Counted from the stretch's first letter, positions 12,031 through 22,382 are shown. The stretch: DNA of 64,000 bases from Cladopsammia gracilis (GCA_022457155.1 JAJGOT010000138.1:652001-716000); one strand, 5' to 3'. Notes: a model not told the origin generated them from the letters alone. Program-made: numbers and translations.

Positions 12031-12586
12031 AATAACGGTCGTTCTTTCCAACTTCCACAGCTCTTTCAGGACACGACGGAGAATTTCAAAGATAATATAA
12101 AACTTTTTCCAAATCCAGTCGGAAGAATGCCAAATACATCATGTTTCTCCGCTAAAGACTTCAAGCAGCGTTTCTGCTCTTCTTTTAAACCTGTAATATG
12201 AGGGAAATCCCTCAGAGAATCGCTCAATGCTTTTTCAAACTGATCGATTGAGAACCGGCCGTCAAACATGTTTCTATTTTGCGGTGCGATATGCAAATGA
12301 TCGCATGTCGGCGCGCGGATATCAAAATGACCGCAAACTTGTCAACAGAATGTGTCAACAGTCGGTGATCTGACCAATCAGCGTTTGCACTAGAATCTAG
12401 TGCACAGTTGGTGATCTGGAACGGCGGCATCAATGGTTTGTCTACAGGCCTCCCCGCCTCTTTCCCTCTCCCCAGTTTTCCCGCGGTTCGCTTCGCTCGC
12501 CGACTTTTCCTCGCAAGTTTTCTTTCGCCGCTATCTACTTTCGTCATACCCCCACAAGGAGGCCTGTTCACAGGCTAGTTTTGGCC

Positions 12587-13401
12587 GTTTTTATGCTAGA
12601 GACGTTAAAGTCGTCTAGACGCAATTAACGCAATTAATTGGAAGCTATGCGATGGGAATTTCTTGGTGAAAATCTCTCAGTTAAGTGTATTTTAAATTTG
12701 TTATTGTTTGAAATGTGATGTATATATTTTTTTGTTTACTTATGTTTTTACTTGTCTAGGGAGGGAGATAAACTAATATATATAGATAAGCTGAGCCCAT
12801 AACAACGTCGCTCCCTGAACAGAAAGCCGATGATAAGCTTAACTAAGGTTAACATTGACGACCGGGCTATTTTTCAATTTTAGCAATTCTCGAAAACAGT
12901 AAAGCTTATTACGTGACCGTCTGCACAGTACATTTAGACCGCACAAAAGTTCACAAAACAACTTTTTCTCGGTCTAGAATAACTAGTTTAACTAATTTCC
13001 GAATAAAATTCACCTGTTGCGTATCAAAAAAAGCCCGAGAAACTGATTTGGAAATCAAAATTGCAAAAATTACTCAAATATATTTGCATAAGGCGACGCG
13101 AGTGAAGATAGAACTATAAAATGCAAGTCTTGTTTTGTTTACATAAAATCGCTTTTCAATGTAATGAATGAACAAACACATAAAAATGGACAACACAATC
13201 TTCTTTCGAAAACTTTCATTCAAATCTCCATAAGTTTACGTTTAAAAGCAAAACGCGTACCATTTATAGCGCATCGAGGCTGAGCTGTCTGATGAAATTC
13301 AAGAAATCAATACAACTGAACTTAAGCTAGACGTCTTATAAACAATTCTGCAAACTAACGAGAACACAAAAAAAACGTAAATCACAGATTGATATCAACA
13401 T
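12587..13401. other. Stretch without a recognisable gene
   Basis: Shared with 28280-29082 except for a small deletion in copy B near 28380. Short frames such as 12913-13119 have no recognisable domain. Confidence 0.35.
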
Positions 13402-14252
13402 TTATAATATAGAGGGCAAAATAACTGAATGCTGATTGGCTGACGAAGAGGGCATTTTTTATTAATTGAGGGCAAAATTACTCGCTCCTGATTGGTCGAG
13501 CATCAAAATTTCTCACTCGTGATTGGTTGAGCGCGTCGTTCTCGTTGCATTCAGTTGGCTTGGCGGGATTTTGAAGAAAATTTGCAAACGTAGCGCTCGC
13601 ATGTTTCGCCAGAGATTTTGTTATAAAAAGGAATGAAATCGGAAACTACCTAACAAAGGAATTCTACAGGTTAATTACAGCATTTTATGCAAAACAGGAA
13701 GCGATTATTTGTGTCAAATCTTGGATTAACTAGGCGCCTGCAGGCCATTTTGCGACGTTGAAGACCTCGAAGAAATTCATTCATGGCGACAAAAGGTTTT
13801 AAAGTTCCATCACTTCATTGAAAAAATGCGGATTTCTGCGGACCTAAAGAAAAGAACTTTGACAGATTTTGCTGAAAGGGAAAATATACGTTTAACAGGA
13901 GAAAGAAAGCAATTGAATTGCCAAACGTGCAAGCAAATTTGTACTCTCGCCATTTGTTGTTGTTCTCAAAGCGGCAAAAACTTCAAAACACAGGTACGCT
14001 TAAATAAAACTTGCTTTGTTTTTGTCGTAAAGTGTCTTTTTTCGATAAAAATCAGGCTATATTCTCTAGCTGTACATAATAGCCAAATGTATCTTTGACC
14101 GAATAGACATTTATTTAACCACAATGAGTTGAAAAGTTTTTCTTGTCAGTTTGCGAGAGAGTATTTTCACTTCGGGTAGTTTCAAGTCTGAGTGACTGTT
14201 ACAGTAAAAAGACTGAAAGGTTTCCGTATAATTTTGCCCTCTATATTATAAA
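13402..14252. mobile_element. TIR element carrying a promoter-like block and a first exon (copy A)
   Basis: The ends are inverted copies of TTATAATATAGAGGGCAAAA (13402-13421; 14231-14252). Inside the left half lie three near-identical TGATTGG (CCAAT-box) repeats at about 13431, 13488 and 13520. A TTGGCGGGA (E2F-like) motif lies near 13558. Downstream is a short ATG-initiated exon followed by a splice-donor-like site. This arrangement looks like a captured or element-owned RNA polymerase II promoter. Confidence 0.6.
13826..13993 (+). CDS. Putative first coding exon, unknown protein (copy A)
   Basis: The ATG at 13826 opens 56 codons that begin MRISADLKKRTLTDFAEREN and end in a Cys-rich stretch with CQTCKQIC and CCC. 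An AG|GTACGC donor then follows at 13993/13994. I do not recognise the family; the cysteines could bind zinc. The exon is identical at protein level in copy B (29508-29675). No second exon is identified inside the element, so transcripts would have to splice into flanking DNA, or the gene is incomplete. Confidence 0.35.
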
Positions 14253-14280
14253 CAAGTAATCGCATGTTCCCTCGTAAAAT

Positions 14281-14413
14281 AAATGTTCCCTCGTAAACCG
14301 TAACTTGATCTTTTATTTACCGCGCAAGCAGCCTGCGTAGCAAGACAAAACGCGGGAAAACTGATGCTATCAATAAGAACCTTGTAGAAAAGAGAACAGA
14401 AACATTAGACTGC
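14281..14413. other. Spacer between the two duplicated copies
   Basis: About 130 bp lie between the end of homology in copy A and the start of copy B. The spacer begins with a second occurrence of GTTCCCTCGTAAA, which also ends copy A. No gene is visible. Confidence 0.6.
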
Positions 14414-15004
14414 ATGAAATAGTTCCTTGGAGCTATATTTTATACTTTGGATCCTAAAGAATGAGGAAATATAGAACTTTAGAAACCACATGGTTTTAAC
14501 ACAAGAGGCGTGAAATTCTGTGAAATTTTGTGAAATTCCTTAATGATAGTGTCAGAAAGTAGCTTGATGTTATGTTTGTAAACCTTGAAAGTTTTGTTTA
14601 CTTTCTCTTTTGCGATCTTGAGAACTACCTGTTTTCCTAACATCGCTTCAAGTGCAATTTATGGGTATTTTTCGATTTTAATCGCTTTTGCAAAAATCTG
14701 AGAAACGGCTCGATGGATTTTTTTAAAACATTCAACGAGCGTACATTGCAATATTTCAATCACGGAAGAATGTAGAGTGCAAACAATATAACCGTGAAAC
14801 ACAAATTACAAATTTGTAAAATTTTGTACAATTTTGTTGAAAAATTGTTGAAGCGTGAAGAGCCGCTAATTAAGTTGACTAAATTAAATAGCATCTATTC
14901 AACTTAAACTAGGATGAAAACTAAAATGAAAGACATGCAGGGCTCTATTAAAAGAGAGTTTTCAGTAGACTAGCGGGCAAAAACGAAATAACTAACTGAA
15001 AATA

Positions 15005-15595
15005 TATGGACGCAAGACACATCAAAGTCAGGACTGAGGCGTTTTATTCATTTGCGGCTTTATTTCCAACTCCCTCTCATCCCCGTTTTCCTACCCAGAT
15101 AACTAACCAAAATAAATGGACGCAGGACACATCAACGACAAGAGACACGTTAAGTTTAATTGTTTTTCTATTTCCACCCATCCCCGTTTTCCCACCCAGA
15201 CTACTAACTAAAATAAATGGACGCAGGACACATCAAAGACAAGAGACACGTTAAGTTTAATTGTTTTTCTATTTCCACCCATCCCCGTTTTCCCACCCAG
15301 ACTACTAACTATAATAAATGGACACAGGACACATCAAAGACAAGAGACACGTTTGGTTTAATTGTTTTTCTATTTCCACCCATCCCCGTTTTCCTACCCA
15401 GATATAACTAACTAAAATAAATGGACGCAGGACACATCAAAGACAAAGACACGTTTGGTTTAATTGTTTTTCTATTTCCACCCATCCCCGTTTTCCCACC
15501 CAGACTACTAACTATAATAAATGGACGCAGGACACATCAAGGACAAAGACACGTTTGGTCAATTGTTTTTTCTATTTCCACCTATCCCCGTTTAC
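15005..15595. repeat. ~103-bp minisatellite inside the mariner-like element
   Basis: Nearly six head-to-tail copies of a unit containing AATGGACGCAGGACACATCA and CACCCATCCCCGTTTTCCCA. Units start near 15005, 15115, 15213, 15316, 15419 and 15520. It lies between the left terminus and the transposase 3' end. Open frames across it come from the repeat and are not genes. Confidence 0.85.
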
Positions 15596-16003
15596 GTTAT
15601 CGCATCTGGCCGTAATATTACGTAAAAGGATTATCCTATTTAAGGAGCCCGAGGCTCGAAAATTCTACCCAATCGGGACGCACATACCTATATAGCCTAT
15701 ATATGGGAGTACCCACCACCCACACCACCATGCACCACCCAGGACTTGAAACTGCTCTCAAAAATTGCCAGATTCATCCTCTTCGAAAATTCGTTCAGAA
15801 AGGTGTCTCAAATATGCATTTTTATTCAAAACAGTTTGTTCTGCTTCTTATTATACCTATTTCAAAAAACATTGGCGATGGGTGATCTGACATTAATCTT
15901 TTTTTTACGAAAAAGCACAATTCTAAATTAAAGCTACATCCATCAGCTTTGTTATCGAAAAGCACAGACACAATTAAGTAATCCACGAAATTCTGCGTGC
16001 GAC

Positions 16004-17010
16004 TTAACTTGTAACTCTCCATGACCTTTTGTAGTATTTTCTTACTGGTACTGGCGAAATCTGAATGAAAGAATCGACAGTGGCTAACAAGGCGTTATCC
16101 TTCAAAGCTCCAGGGTTTTTTCGGGCCATAGCTTTTGCCAAGCCAAAAACCATTTCAATAGGATTAAGATCGTAACTATACGCTGGTAACTTTACGAGCG
16201 TGATGTTTTTGATAGCCAATATGTTGGCCAACTGTGCATCGTTGTGTATGCTAGCATTATCTGCTATCAAGTAGCAATTTCTGGGGAGTAGAGGCAATAC
16301 CTGATTTTGTATGACTTCATTGACTAATACAGTGTTATAGTTGTCTTCAATAGGTATGGCCGTAATCACCCCTTCTCTGTATCCTACAACACCTAGGACT
16401 GAATGAGCGGTGGCTCCACTTTTAGCCTGGTAGGAAGGTAGGGCGAAACCACTCTCACAGCGGCCATATACACGCATGTCAGTATCAGATGCAAATCCTG
16501 TTTCGTCAAAAAATATAAAACCCTTGGATCAACTGTTCTTCGCCAGCGAATGTACTCTCGGCGTCTCTGTTGTGTATACGGAGAAAATCGTTCGTTGGCA
16601 ACCTGAACACACTTCTTCCTGGTAGTGTTTGATCTGTACAATAGAGCCTGAATGCTGGACAAAGATGGAGTGTCAGCTGGTAACCGGTTAAAATCATCTG
16701 CAACCATTTGTCGTATTTCCCGTATATACATTGTTGGGTACATCACTACCATGGCTTCAATGTAAGTCTCGAGCCACCAGGGGAAGACCTTTGGCCTGGA
16801 ATTTTCTTGCGTTTGCGGCATCAATGTTGCTTTTACGCGGAAAAGATCGACCAAACGTCTTACGCAATTATAACTCACCTTGCAAATCCTTGCTGTTGCG
16901 TAAAAACTCTGAATGGTAATGAAGGTGACAATAATCTGTACTCGTTTCTGTAACGGATATGCAGCACCATAGCGGTAGACACCATCAGCTTTATTCATTC
17001 TCCAAGACAT
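16004..17010 (-). pseudogene. Tc1/mariner (IS630-type) DDE transposase, one frameshift
   Basis: The ATG is at 17010. The first frame carries a helix-turn-helix-like region (about residues 30-55, ATARICKVSYNCVRRLVDLF), further DNA-binding sequence, then a WRRTVDPRVLYF lead-in to the catalytic core. There a T-run (near 16515) appears one base short. The next frame supplies the first catalytic aspartate in FFDETGF, then IADNASIH (second aspartate) and DLNPIEMVF (final glutamate). Second aspartate to glutamate spacing is 34 residues (DD34E). The stop is at 16004. The enzyme would bind the 27-bp ends and cut and paste at TA. The break could be real or a homopolymer sequencing error. It is transcribed away from the DM gene. 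Confidence 0.88.
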
Positions 17011-17186
17011 TTTAGGTCAGTAGTCGGTCAAAACCCTAGCTAGCCACGCTGCTGTAAAAAGGGATTCCAACAAGGAACATGTGCATTGTTATGCAAGTTA
17101 TCATTGAAAGTTGGCGCCAGATTTGAATTGCTAATTTATTGTCAAAGCACGTGCAAACTTCTGTTCATTTTCGTTCGGAGTTGAAA
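17011..17186. promoter_or_regulatory. Divergent intergenic region between transposase and DM gene
   Basis: About 175 bp separates the two start codons, so one bidirectional promoter probably serves both genes. No clear TATA box or palindromic operator was recognised. Confidence 0.4.
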
Positions 17187-18461
17187 ATGGAGCCACGCGT
17201 AAATGGTCGAACCTGTGCAAAATGTAGGAAGCACGGGGTGATTAGTGCACTTTGTGGCCACAAGCTCCTTTGCCCGTATAAGCTTTGCAGCTGTGAAAAG
17301 TGTGTAACTCACACTCAAGTGTTAAATGAGAGAACAAGTAAAGACCCAGAGAAAACAGGAAACCATCCAACTCGGAGGCTACCAGAGGTGGTAGCCTTCC
17401 CGTCAGTCTCGGCCACGCTACAAATAGCAGACGGTGATATTGCAAAGAAAAAAGCCAGAAACGCTCTCAGTGCAGCTGAAAAGAGAACTGGTGAGTTTTT
17501 ATAGTAATTCTTATATGACCATTAAAAATAATAACCTACGAATATCTATTGACTACGGCGAGACTAGTCAGGAAGTGTAATTGAACTAGGGCTCAGATTT
17601 TACGGCTGCGACGAAAACTCCCCATCAATCTATCAACCTTCACTATAACCTGACGTGCAAAATTAACTGTATTTATTCTTATTTTCTTGCACAACAGAGC
17701 AAAGGCAAAAACAACTAGTGAAACACCGAGAGCTCTACAGCCAAGTAAATAAGCATGCTAGTCATATTGCATCTGTCTGCCCTGACATGTCTCCACTGCA
17801 CGTACTTAGAGGGGCAATTCAACAGCACCAGATGAAGCCTGTAGCCCCCGGTAATTTCAAAGACACCGTGCAAGTCATGCCGGACATCCCTGTGTCGTTT
17901 AAACCACCATGGGGTGACAAAGTGGAAAGACTGAGTAGCGTTCTACCAGACATCCCTAAGTCCACACTTAACGACATGATCAGCGCGGAAAATGGTAACT
18001 TAGATGTGATTGTGTCAAAAGTGTTCGGCGAGTCTGATGTGCATCCCTCCAAGACACCCTACGAGTGTTCTGTAGACTCAGTAAGCGACCAGTGTGACGC
18101 AAAGTCCGCCGAGTACTCCCGTGAGTGACATAGAATGGCAACCGCCGCCACATCGATCTCTACTGACAACCTCAAATCTATTCTTAGCACGGTGCACGAG
18201 AACGAAAGTGACGAAAACCAGCAACAACAAGCACGCGTCTTATCCTTTCACAAGCCGGAACGAAGCACCGTAAATGTCCTGGATGATCACCCAAGTAACT
18301 ACTGGTCTGAGCTGTTGTCCAGCCAAGACACTACAGGTTTATGTCCGGAATGCGCAAGCATCATTGACCTCAAGTGCAATTTTTGCCCAAATTGCGGGTA
18401 CTTAATGAAAAAAATTATCGTCGACTTTGACTCAGTTTCACAACGCAGGAAAACTGACTGA
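17187..18461 (+). CDS. DM-domain (doublesex/mab-3-like) zinc protein in the mariner-like element
   Basis: Exon 1 is 17187-17490 (donor GTGAGT) and exon 2 is 17698-18461 (acceptor CACAACAG); they join in frame. Residues 10-39 show Cys and His at C-x2-C-x2-H-x8-H-x3-C-x4-C-x-C-x2-C, the exact DM-module spacing, with [12 protein letters not shown] matching the family core. DM proteins bind DNA in the minor groove and in animals mostly control sexual development. Residues 177-212 resemble a UBA/CUE-type fold like the DMA domain of DMRT proteins (weaker). An in-frame TGA at 18126-18128 ends the main frame at 244 residues. The same frame continues to 18461 with a zinc ribbon (CPEC, CNFCPNC) around residues 317-336. 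ATG 17187 is chosen because no earlier in-frame ATG exists. Its 5' end faces the transposase. Confidence 0.8.
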
Positions 18462-19051
18462 TTAAATTAGCTCAGAGCTTGAACTTTTTGCTTACTTCCC
18501 GGAGACCTCCCTCTGTCAAAGAATTATGTTACGTTGTCATTTGAATTATTGTTACGTTTAAATTTACCTGATCTGTGCAATGAATTATCGAAGTTTGTAA
18601 TTCTATTTTTGCAGTGTAATTCATAATAAAGATCTTAACGGAAAGTGCCTACTGTCCATTCCCTGGTCTTATTATCGCACAGCTTTGCAGTTAAATGAAA
18701 AAGTGAGCGCTTTTTAATGCGATTTTCGTAGTCTATTCACATTATCGAGTTTTCATTGCGCTCGCAAAAAATGCGAATCAGGCTTGAAAAAGAACCCTCG
18801 AAATTCTAGACAAGAAACTTGCCTTTCAAGTAGTCTATCGCAGATGTTCTCTTCCTGTTCAAAATTCCCTAAAACTTCCAAAATTCCGTTTTAGACTAGT
18901 TTCTGGTTTTACTGTTTCCTTGATGCAGTGCCGTATTTTTAAAATTCACAACTCGCGCGCCTTAGACTATTTACGCCTGACTGAATTCACTAAATTGACA
19001 AAATTGACTAATTACAAATTTGTACAAATTTGTGTAATTTAGTATTACTAA
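18462..19051. other. Right non-coding arm of the mariner-like element
   Basis: It contains a polyadenylation-like AATAAA near 18626, just after the DM gene. Near the right terminus are palindromic ACAAATTTGT motifs mirroring those at 14805-14850. No other gene. Confidence 0.6.
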
Positions 19052-20168
19052 TGTTTCACGGTTATATTGTTTGCACTCTAGTGCGCATTGATTTAAAATC
19101 ATTAAAGAGCATAACTTAAAAATAGGCACTCAAGGAGTGCATGTGGCTACTGTTACTGGTAAGAAAGTTCAAAAATAGGCACTTGAGGGAGTGTATGTGG
19201 TTTACAGGAAGCATAATTTGTGGGTAATGACTGGCAGATAATTTTTGCCTGAGTTTTTCACTAAACAATTGCTGCCGCGTGTATGGAAAGAGTCGGGAAG
19301 TAGACAAATGTTGTGGAATGTTTATGGAATTGTAGAGAGTTTAAAACTACACATCTTGGCCAAATTTTGAAGCGCCTAAGCATTTCGTTCAAGAGTTAAA
19401 GGCGAACGAGTATTAGACATTATTAGTAAGAATGTATGGAGCGGCCATCATTGTGCCCCACTCAGGGGCACAAAGATGGCGGCCAAAAATTCAAAGTCTT
19501 AATTAAATTACACCAAATATCAAATAAAAAATATTGTATTTGCTATAAGCTCCATTAAGTCGGCTTATAAGCACTTATAATGCAAACAATAACTTTCAGC
19601 TGATTCAAGTTTGTTTATTTTCACGGCTTATCTGAAATAGCGTGACGAATTGCGTGACACATTTAAAACCTTTGTAAATCGGAAGCAAAACATCGTTAAA
19701 ACTTGAAACTTTTTGCAAAAGATTAATAATACTTGTATCCACATACCATGTTAGAAACAGCTTTGTAGGGTGTATACTTCATATTTTTTTTAATTTTTAT
19801 GACGTCATGTGAAAACCAAGAATATGCAATTGTGCATTCTTGAGAATGCGTAGCAGAGTGTAAAAGAAGATTTTGTAGAAATAACAAAGAAAATGTTAAT
19901 TCTTGGAGTCAAAGATATTAAGTTACGCTATCTGTTTTCATGTGAAAAGACGCATGCAAAGACGTGGAAAGACGCATGCAACGTTTTTAATCAATAGAAA
20001 GTCGATAACTTCCGATAGATGACGACAATCGTCGAAGTTTATCGTCGTTCGCCGTAAACGCCGAAGATTCACAAAGACGATGAAGAAGAAACATTGGAAA
20101 ACATCGCACAACATATCGGATCATCATCGTATTCTCATGCCCAGTGGGCTCCCCAAGTCTTTACGTTG

Positions 20169-20404
20169 CGAGTTTACATCGACGGGATTGACATTTTTAA
20201 AACGCTTGATGGTAATGCGGCCTGCAGGCTTGTTTAGCGACAAAAAGAAAAAAAAAATAAAGGTTGTCTTGGAAAAAAAACAAAAAGAGGAAAAAAAAAG
20301 TTTGGCTTCTGTCGGGAGTCGAACCTGCGACGTACGACTACGCAATATATCCGACGAAACAATCCACTGGGCTATCAAAGCAAATCGTTAATCGTTATTT
20401 AAGG
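20169..20404 (-). mobile_element. tRNA-derived SINE-like insertion (copy B only)
   Basis: The 236 bp are absent from copy A, where the flanks join at about 1446. Read on the minus strand, a tRNA-like head (about 20395-20310) has a box A (TAGCCCAGTGG) and a box B (GGTTCGACTCC), the internal RNA polymerase III promoter. A T-rich middle and an unrelated 3' body follow. No convincing target duplication was found. SINEs use LINE machinery for copying; no partner LINE is identified. Confidence 0.75.
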
Positions 20405-21701
20405 AATTGACGTCATTTCTCAAAGATGGCGGCTGTTACACGCTTACTAACGATGCCAGAGGGAAAACGCTTATGGATCGATTTAAAATTCGCCACATGG
20501 TCAGGAAAACCTTCAAAGTGACTCGTGAAAGCATTTTTTCAGGAACTCCACGGTCGAAACTGACATAAATTACATTACTTCCGGTCTTACATCTTACGGA
20601 CTTACGGACTAACTTACTTACTTACAACCCGATGACAATGTAGCTACTGGTATTACATACCAGTAGCCACAAAAAAGTACAATTGTAGCGCAAACGTTTC
20701 GGCCGGTTCGTACATCGTCTTCATCTATAAATTTAAAGGCGTTCCAGTGAATCAATGTCAATGAAACTTTCAGGTAATATTTTGCACATCGGTAAGCATG
20801 CGTCGTTAACGTTTTAAAAAAATCCATCGAGCCGTTTCTCAGATTTTTGCAAAAGCGATTAAAATCGAAAAATACCCATAAAATTCACATAAAGCGATGT
20901 TAGGAAAAATGGTAGTTCTCAAGATCGCAAAAGAGAAAGTAAACAAAACTTTCAAGGTTTACAAACATAACATCAAGCTACTTTTTGACATTATCATAAA
21001 GTAATTTCACAAAACCAGTGTTAATCTTTCGATCAATTTCATACCAGTACACAAATAGTAATGTATGAAATGTTATTGCGATTTATTTGAATTCAAACAT
21101 ACAGAATGTTTTGTTCTTGCAAAATATATATGCCATATACCATTATTTTAAAATGTCTATGTAGGATTTTCAATGCGAATCTTAAACGCGCTAAATTTCA
21201 CTTTTACTGATTTCTAAGTTTGTTGTTTATCGTCGTCATGGTAATATCGATTTTACCAGAAAATATATCTTGCCAAACTTCAATTCAAAACTAGTTAGTG
21301 GTGAAAATTTCACGTTGATCTGACTTGGAAAAGACCGCTTAAAAGCCGATTGAAAAATGTTGGTATGGTCACCAGGAAACTGTATCGAACCACCTTAATT
21401 CGTAGATATTGAGATTTACGCACTGAAAAAGACGCTAATATGAATTGTATGGAAACTACAAACAATCAAATCGGCAACGTGAACGATGAATTTTCATTAT
21501 TTTGAAGACATTTTTCAAAGCAGTGTTTAAAACGTTTGGTATGATCCCCAAAAACTACATAAAAACATCTTAACAGAGATATCACTCAATAGCAAATGGC
21601 TAAAGAACGTCAATAACAATACAATAAATAAAATTAAAGGATAAACATGATTAAAAATACATGAAAATACAAGAAGAAATTCGAGCGAGAATAGAAATAC
21701 A

Positions 21702-22382
21702 CCGAGCTGTGGTTGAGGTTCTGGCAGGAAGACTTCGTGTGCCATTTGTGCTGGGTTTCCCCTATGTAGTTGTTGCACTCTTGGGGAGAAGAGAGTCTGT
21801 GTTTGTATCATGGACGATCTCTCTTCTCCAAAATCTGCTATTTTACATACAACTGAAAAGTGATTCCACATCAACTCCAATTCATCTCCTTTCATTTAGA
21901 CGGTAATATCAATTGCTTAAAAGAATGTTCGCCGGTCCCAAATCTCTGCACAACGTCGTTATCATGAAGAAAGGTCACGCCAACAGCGACTTCCTCCGCA
22001 ATCACAGGGGCAACATGCTCAAATCCTTTGAAATCATTCTGAGAGTTCACAAGAGGAAGGAAGTCTCCAAGGGAGTTGACAATCTTTGAATCTGCTCAAA
22101 CGAAAACTGTACGTATATTCGCTCATCAACGCGAAGGGACTGACAGATACTGCTTCGAACGAAACAATGTTAGAATGCCCCTTAACAACGTTCAAAAGCT
22201 TAGCCTCTTTGGCAAATTCCTTTTCGTTTCAATTGATATCGTGTGGAAGTTTCAAAACCACATCTCTTATCTTGGATGGTTGCGCTTGGTTTATAACGCT
22301 AAAACTTCCCAATGCGATAACTGCCCTGACCTATTTGAACCAGGTCGGTGACATAATTCCACTGAAACTGCGACAAACCACT
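21702..22382 (-). pseudogene. Decayed protein-kinase domain (copy B)
   Basis: This is the copy B counterpart of the minus-strand kinase pseudogene at 2880-3560. It has the same motif order (glycine loop, ATP lysine, hinge, RDLGPAN, DFGE, MAHEVFLPE) and the same frameshifts. The breaks therefore predate the duplication. Confidence 0.74.

Larger units (their letters stand above)
10213..12296 (-). pseudogene. Captured RecQ-like helicase fragment, split by a LINE
   Basis: On the minus strand from 12296 the frame reads into a RecQ-type N-terminus: a Q-motif-like F-x-x-L-K-x-x-Q segment, then Walker A in GILPTGFGKS near 12140. A frameshift follows near 12090, then VLKELWKLERTTVI up to the LINE junction at 12031. 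Beyond the LINE (from about 10379 downward) it resumes with VVTPLVSIMKDQVEEM, helicase motif Ia, and stops after about 40 codons. The two sides join in frame across the LINE, so the LINE landed inside this exon. Motifs II-VI are absent, so it is a gene fragment, not a helicase. RecQ helicases unwind DNA in an ATP-dependent manner; here only the ATP-binding start is left. Confidence 0.75.
9362..12577. mobile_element. 3.2-kb long-TIR DNA element present only in copy A (MULE-like?)
   Basis: Both termini read TAGCCTGTGAACAGGC inward, and the inverted similarity continues imperfectly for about 110 bp (9362-9475 and 12433-12577). The element is flanked by the 9-bp direct repeat GTTTTGGCC (9353-9361, 12578-12586). 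Copy B has a single GTTTTGGCC at about 28270-28280, which is the empty site. A 9-bp duplication with long TIRs is typical of Mutator-like elements; that assignment is inferred because no transposase is seen. The cargo is a RecQ-like helicase fragment on the minus strand, split by a LINE at about 10380-12030. Confidence 0.8.
1..14280 (+). repeat. Tandem segmental duplication, copy A
   Basis: Copy A aligns by eye with 14414-29966 in the same orientation, with only scattered substitutions and small indels outside four large insertions. Homology starts at the window edge, so the true left end may lie further left. It stops after the shared stretch at 14261-14280, where copy A continues differently from copy B. 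Without its own insertions the unit is about 10.9 kb. Copy A alone carries the MITE at 1882-2015 and the element at 9362-12577. It could be a real tandem duplication or two haplotypes joined head to tail by the assembler; the sequence alone cannot decide. Confidence 0.93.
14775..19078. mobile_element. 4.3-kb Tc1/mariner-like element with a DM-domain gene (copy B only)
   Basis: The termini are perfect inverted repeats of about 27 bp beginning GAGTGCAAACAATATAACCG (14775-14801; 19052-19078). TA flanks both sides (14773-14774; 19079-19080). Copy A has one TA at 360-361 joining exactly the same flanks, so the element boundaries are certain. Contents in order are subterminal palindromic ACAAATTTGT motifs, a roughly 103-bp minisatellite, a minus-strand DD34E transposase with one frameshift, a short divergent promoter gap (17011-17186), a plus-strand two-exon DM-domain gene and a polyadenylation-like AATAAA near 18626. 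Usual Tc1/mariner elements are 1.3-2.4 kb with one gene, so size and cargo are unusual. Confidence 0.92.

Noticed and set aside
15006..15615. Three overlapping open frames with similar peptides
   Set aside because: Produced by the 103-bp minisatellite; each unit restarts the same peptide.
18126..18128. TGA as selenocysteine in the DM gene
   Set aside because: No selenocysteine-insertion hairpin was recognised downstream, and no known DM protein uses one. A nonsense mutation or readthrough is simpler.
20310..20395. Possible tRNA gene (minus)
   Set aside because: A and B boxes are present but the acceptor and anticodon arms do not form a tRNA. It is the head of a mobile SINE absent from copy A.
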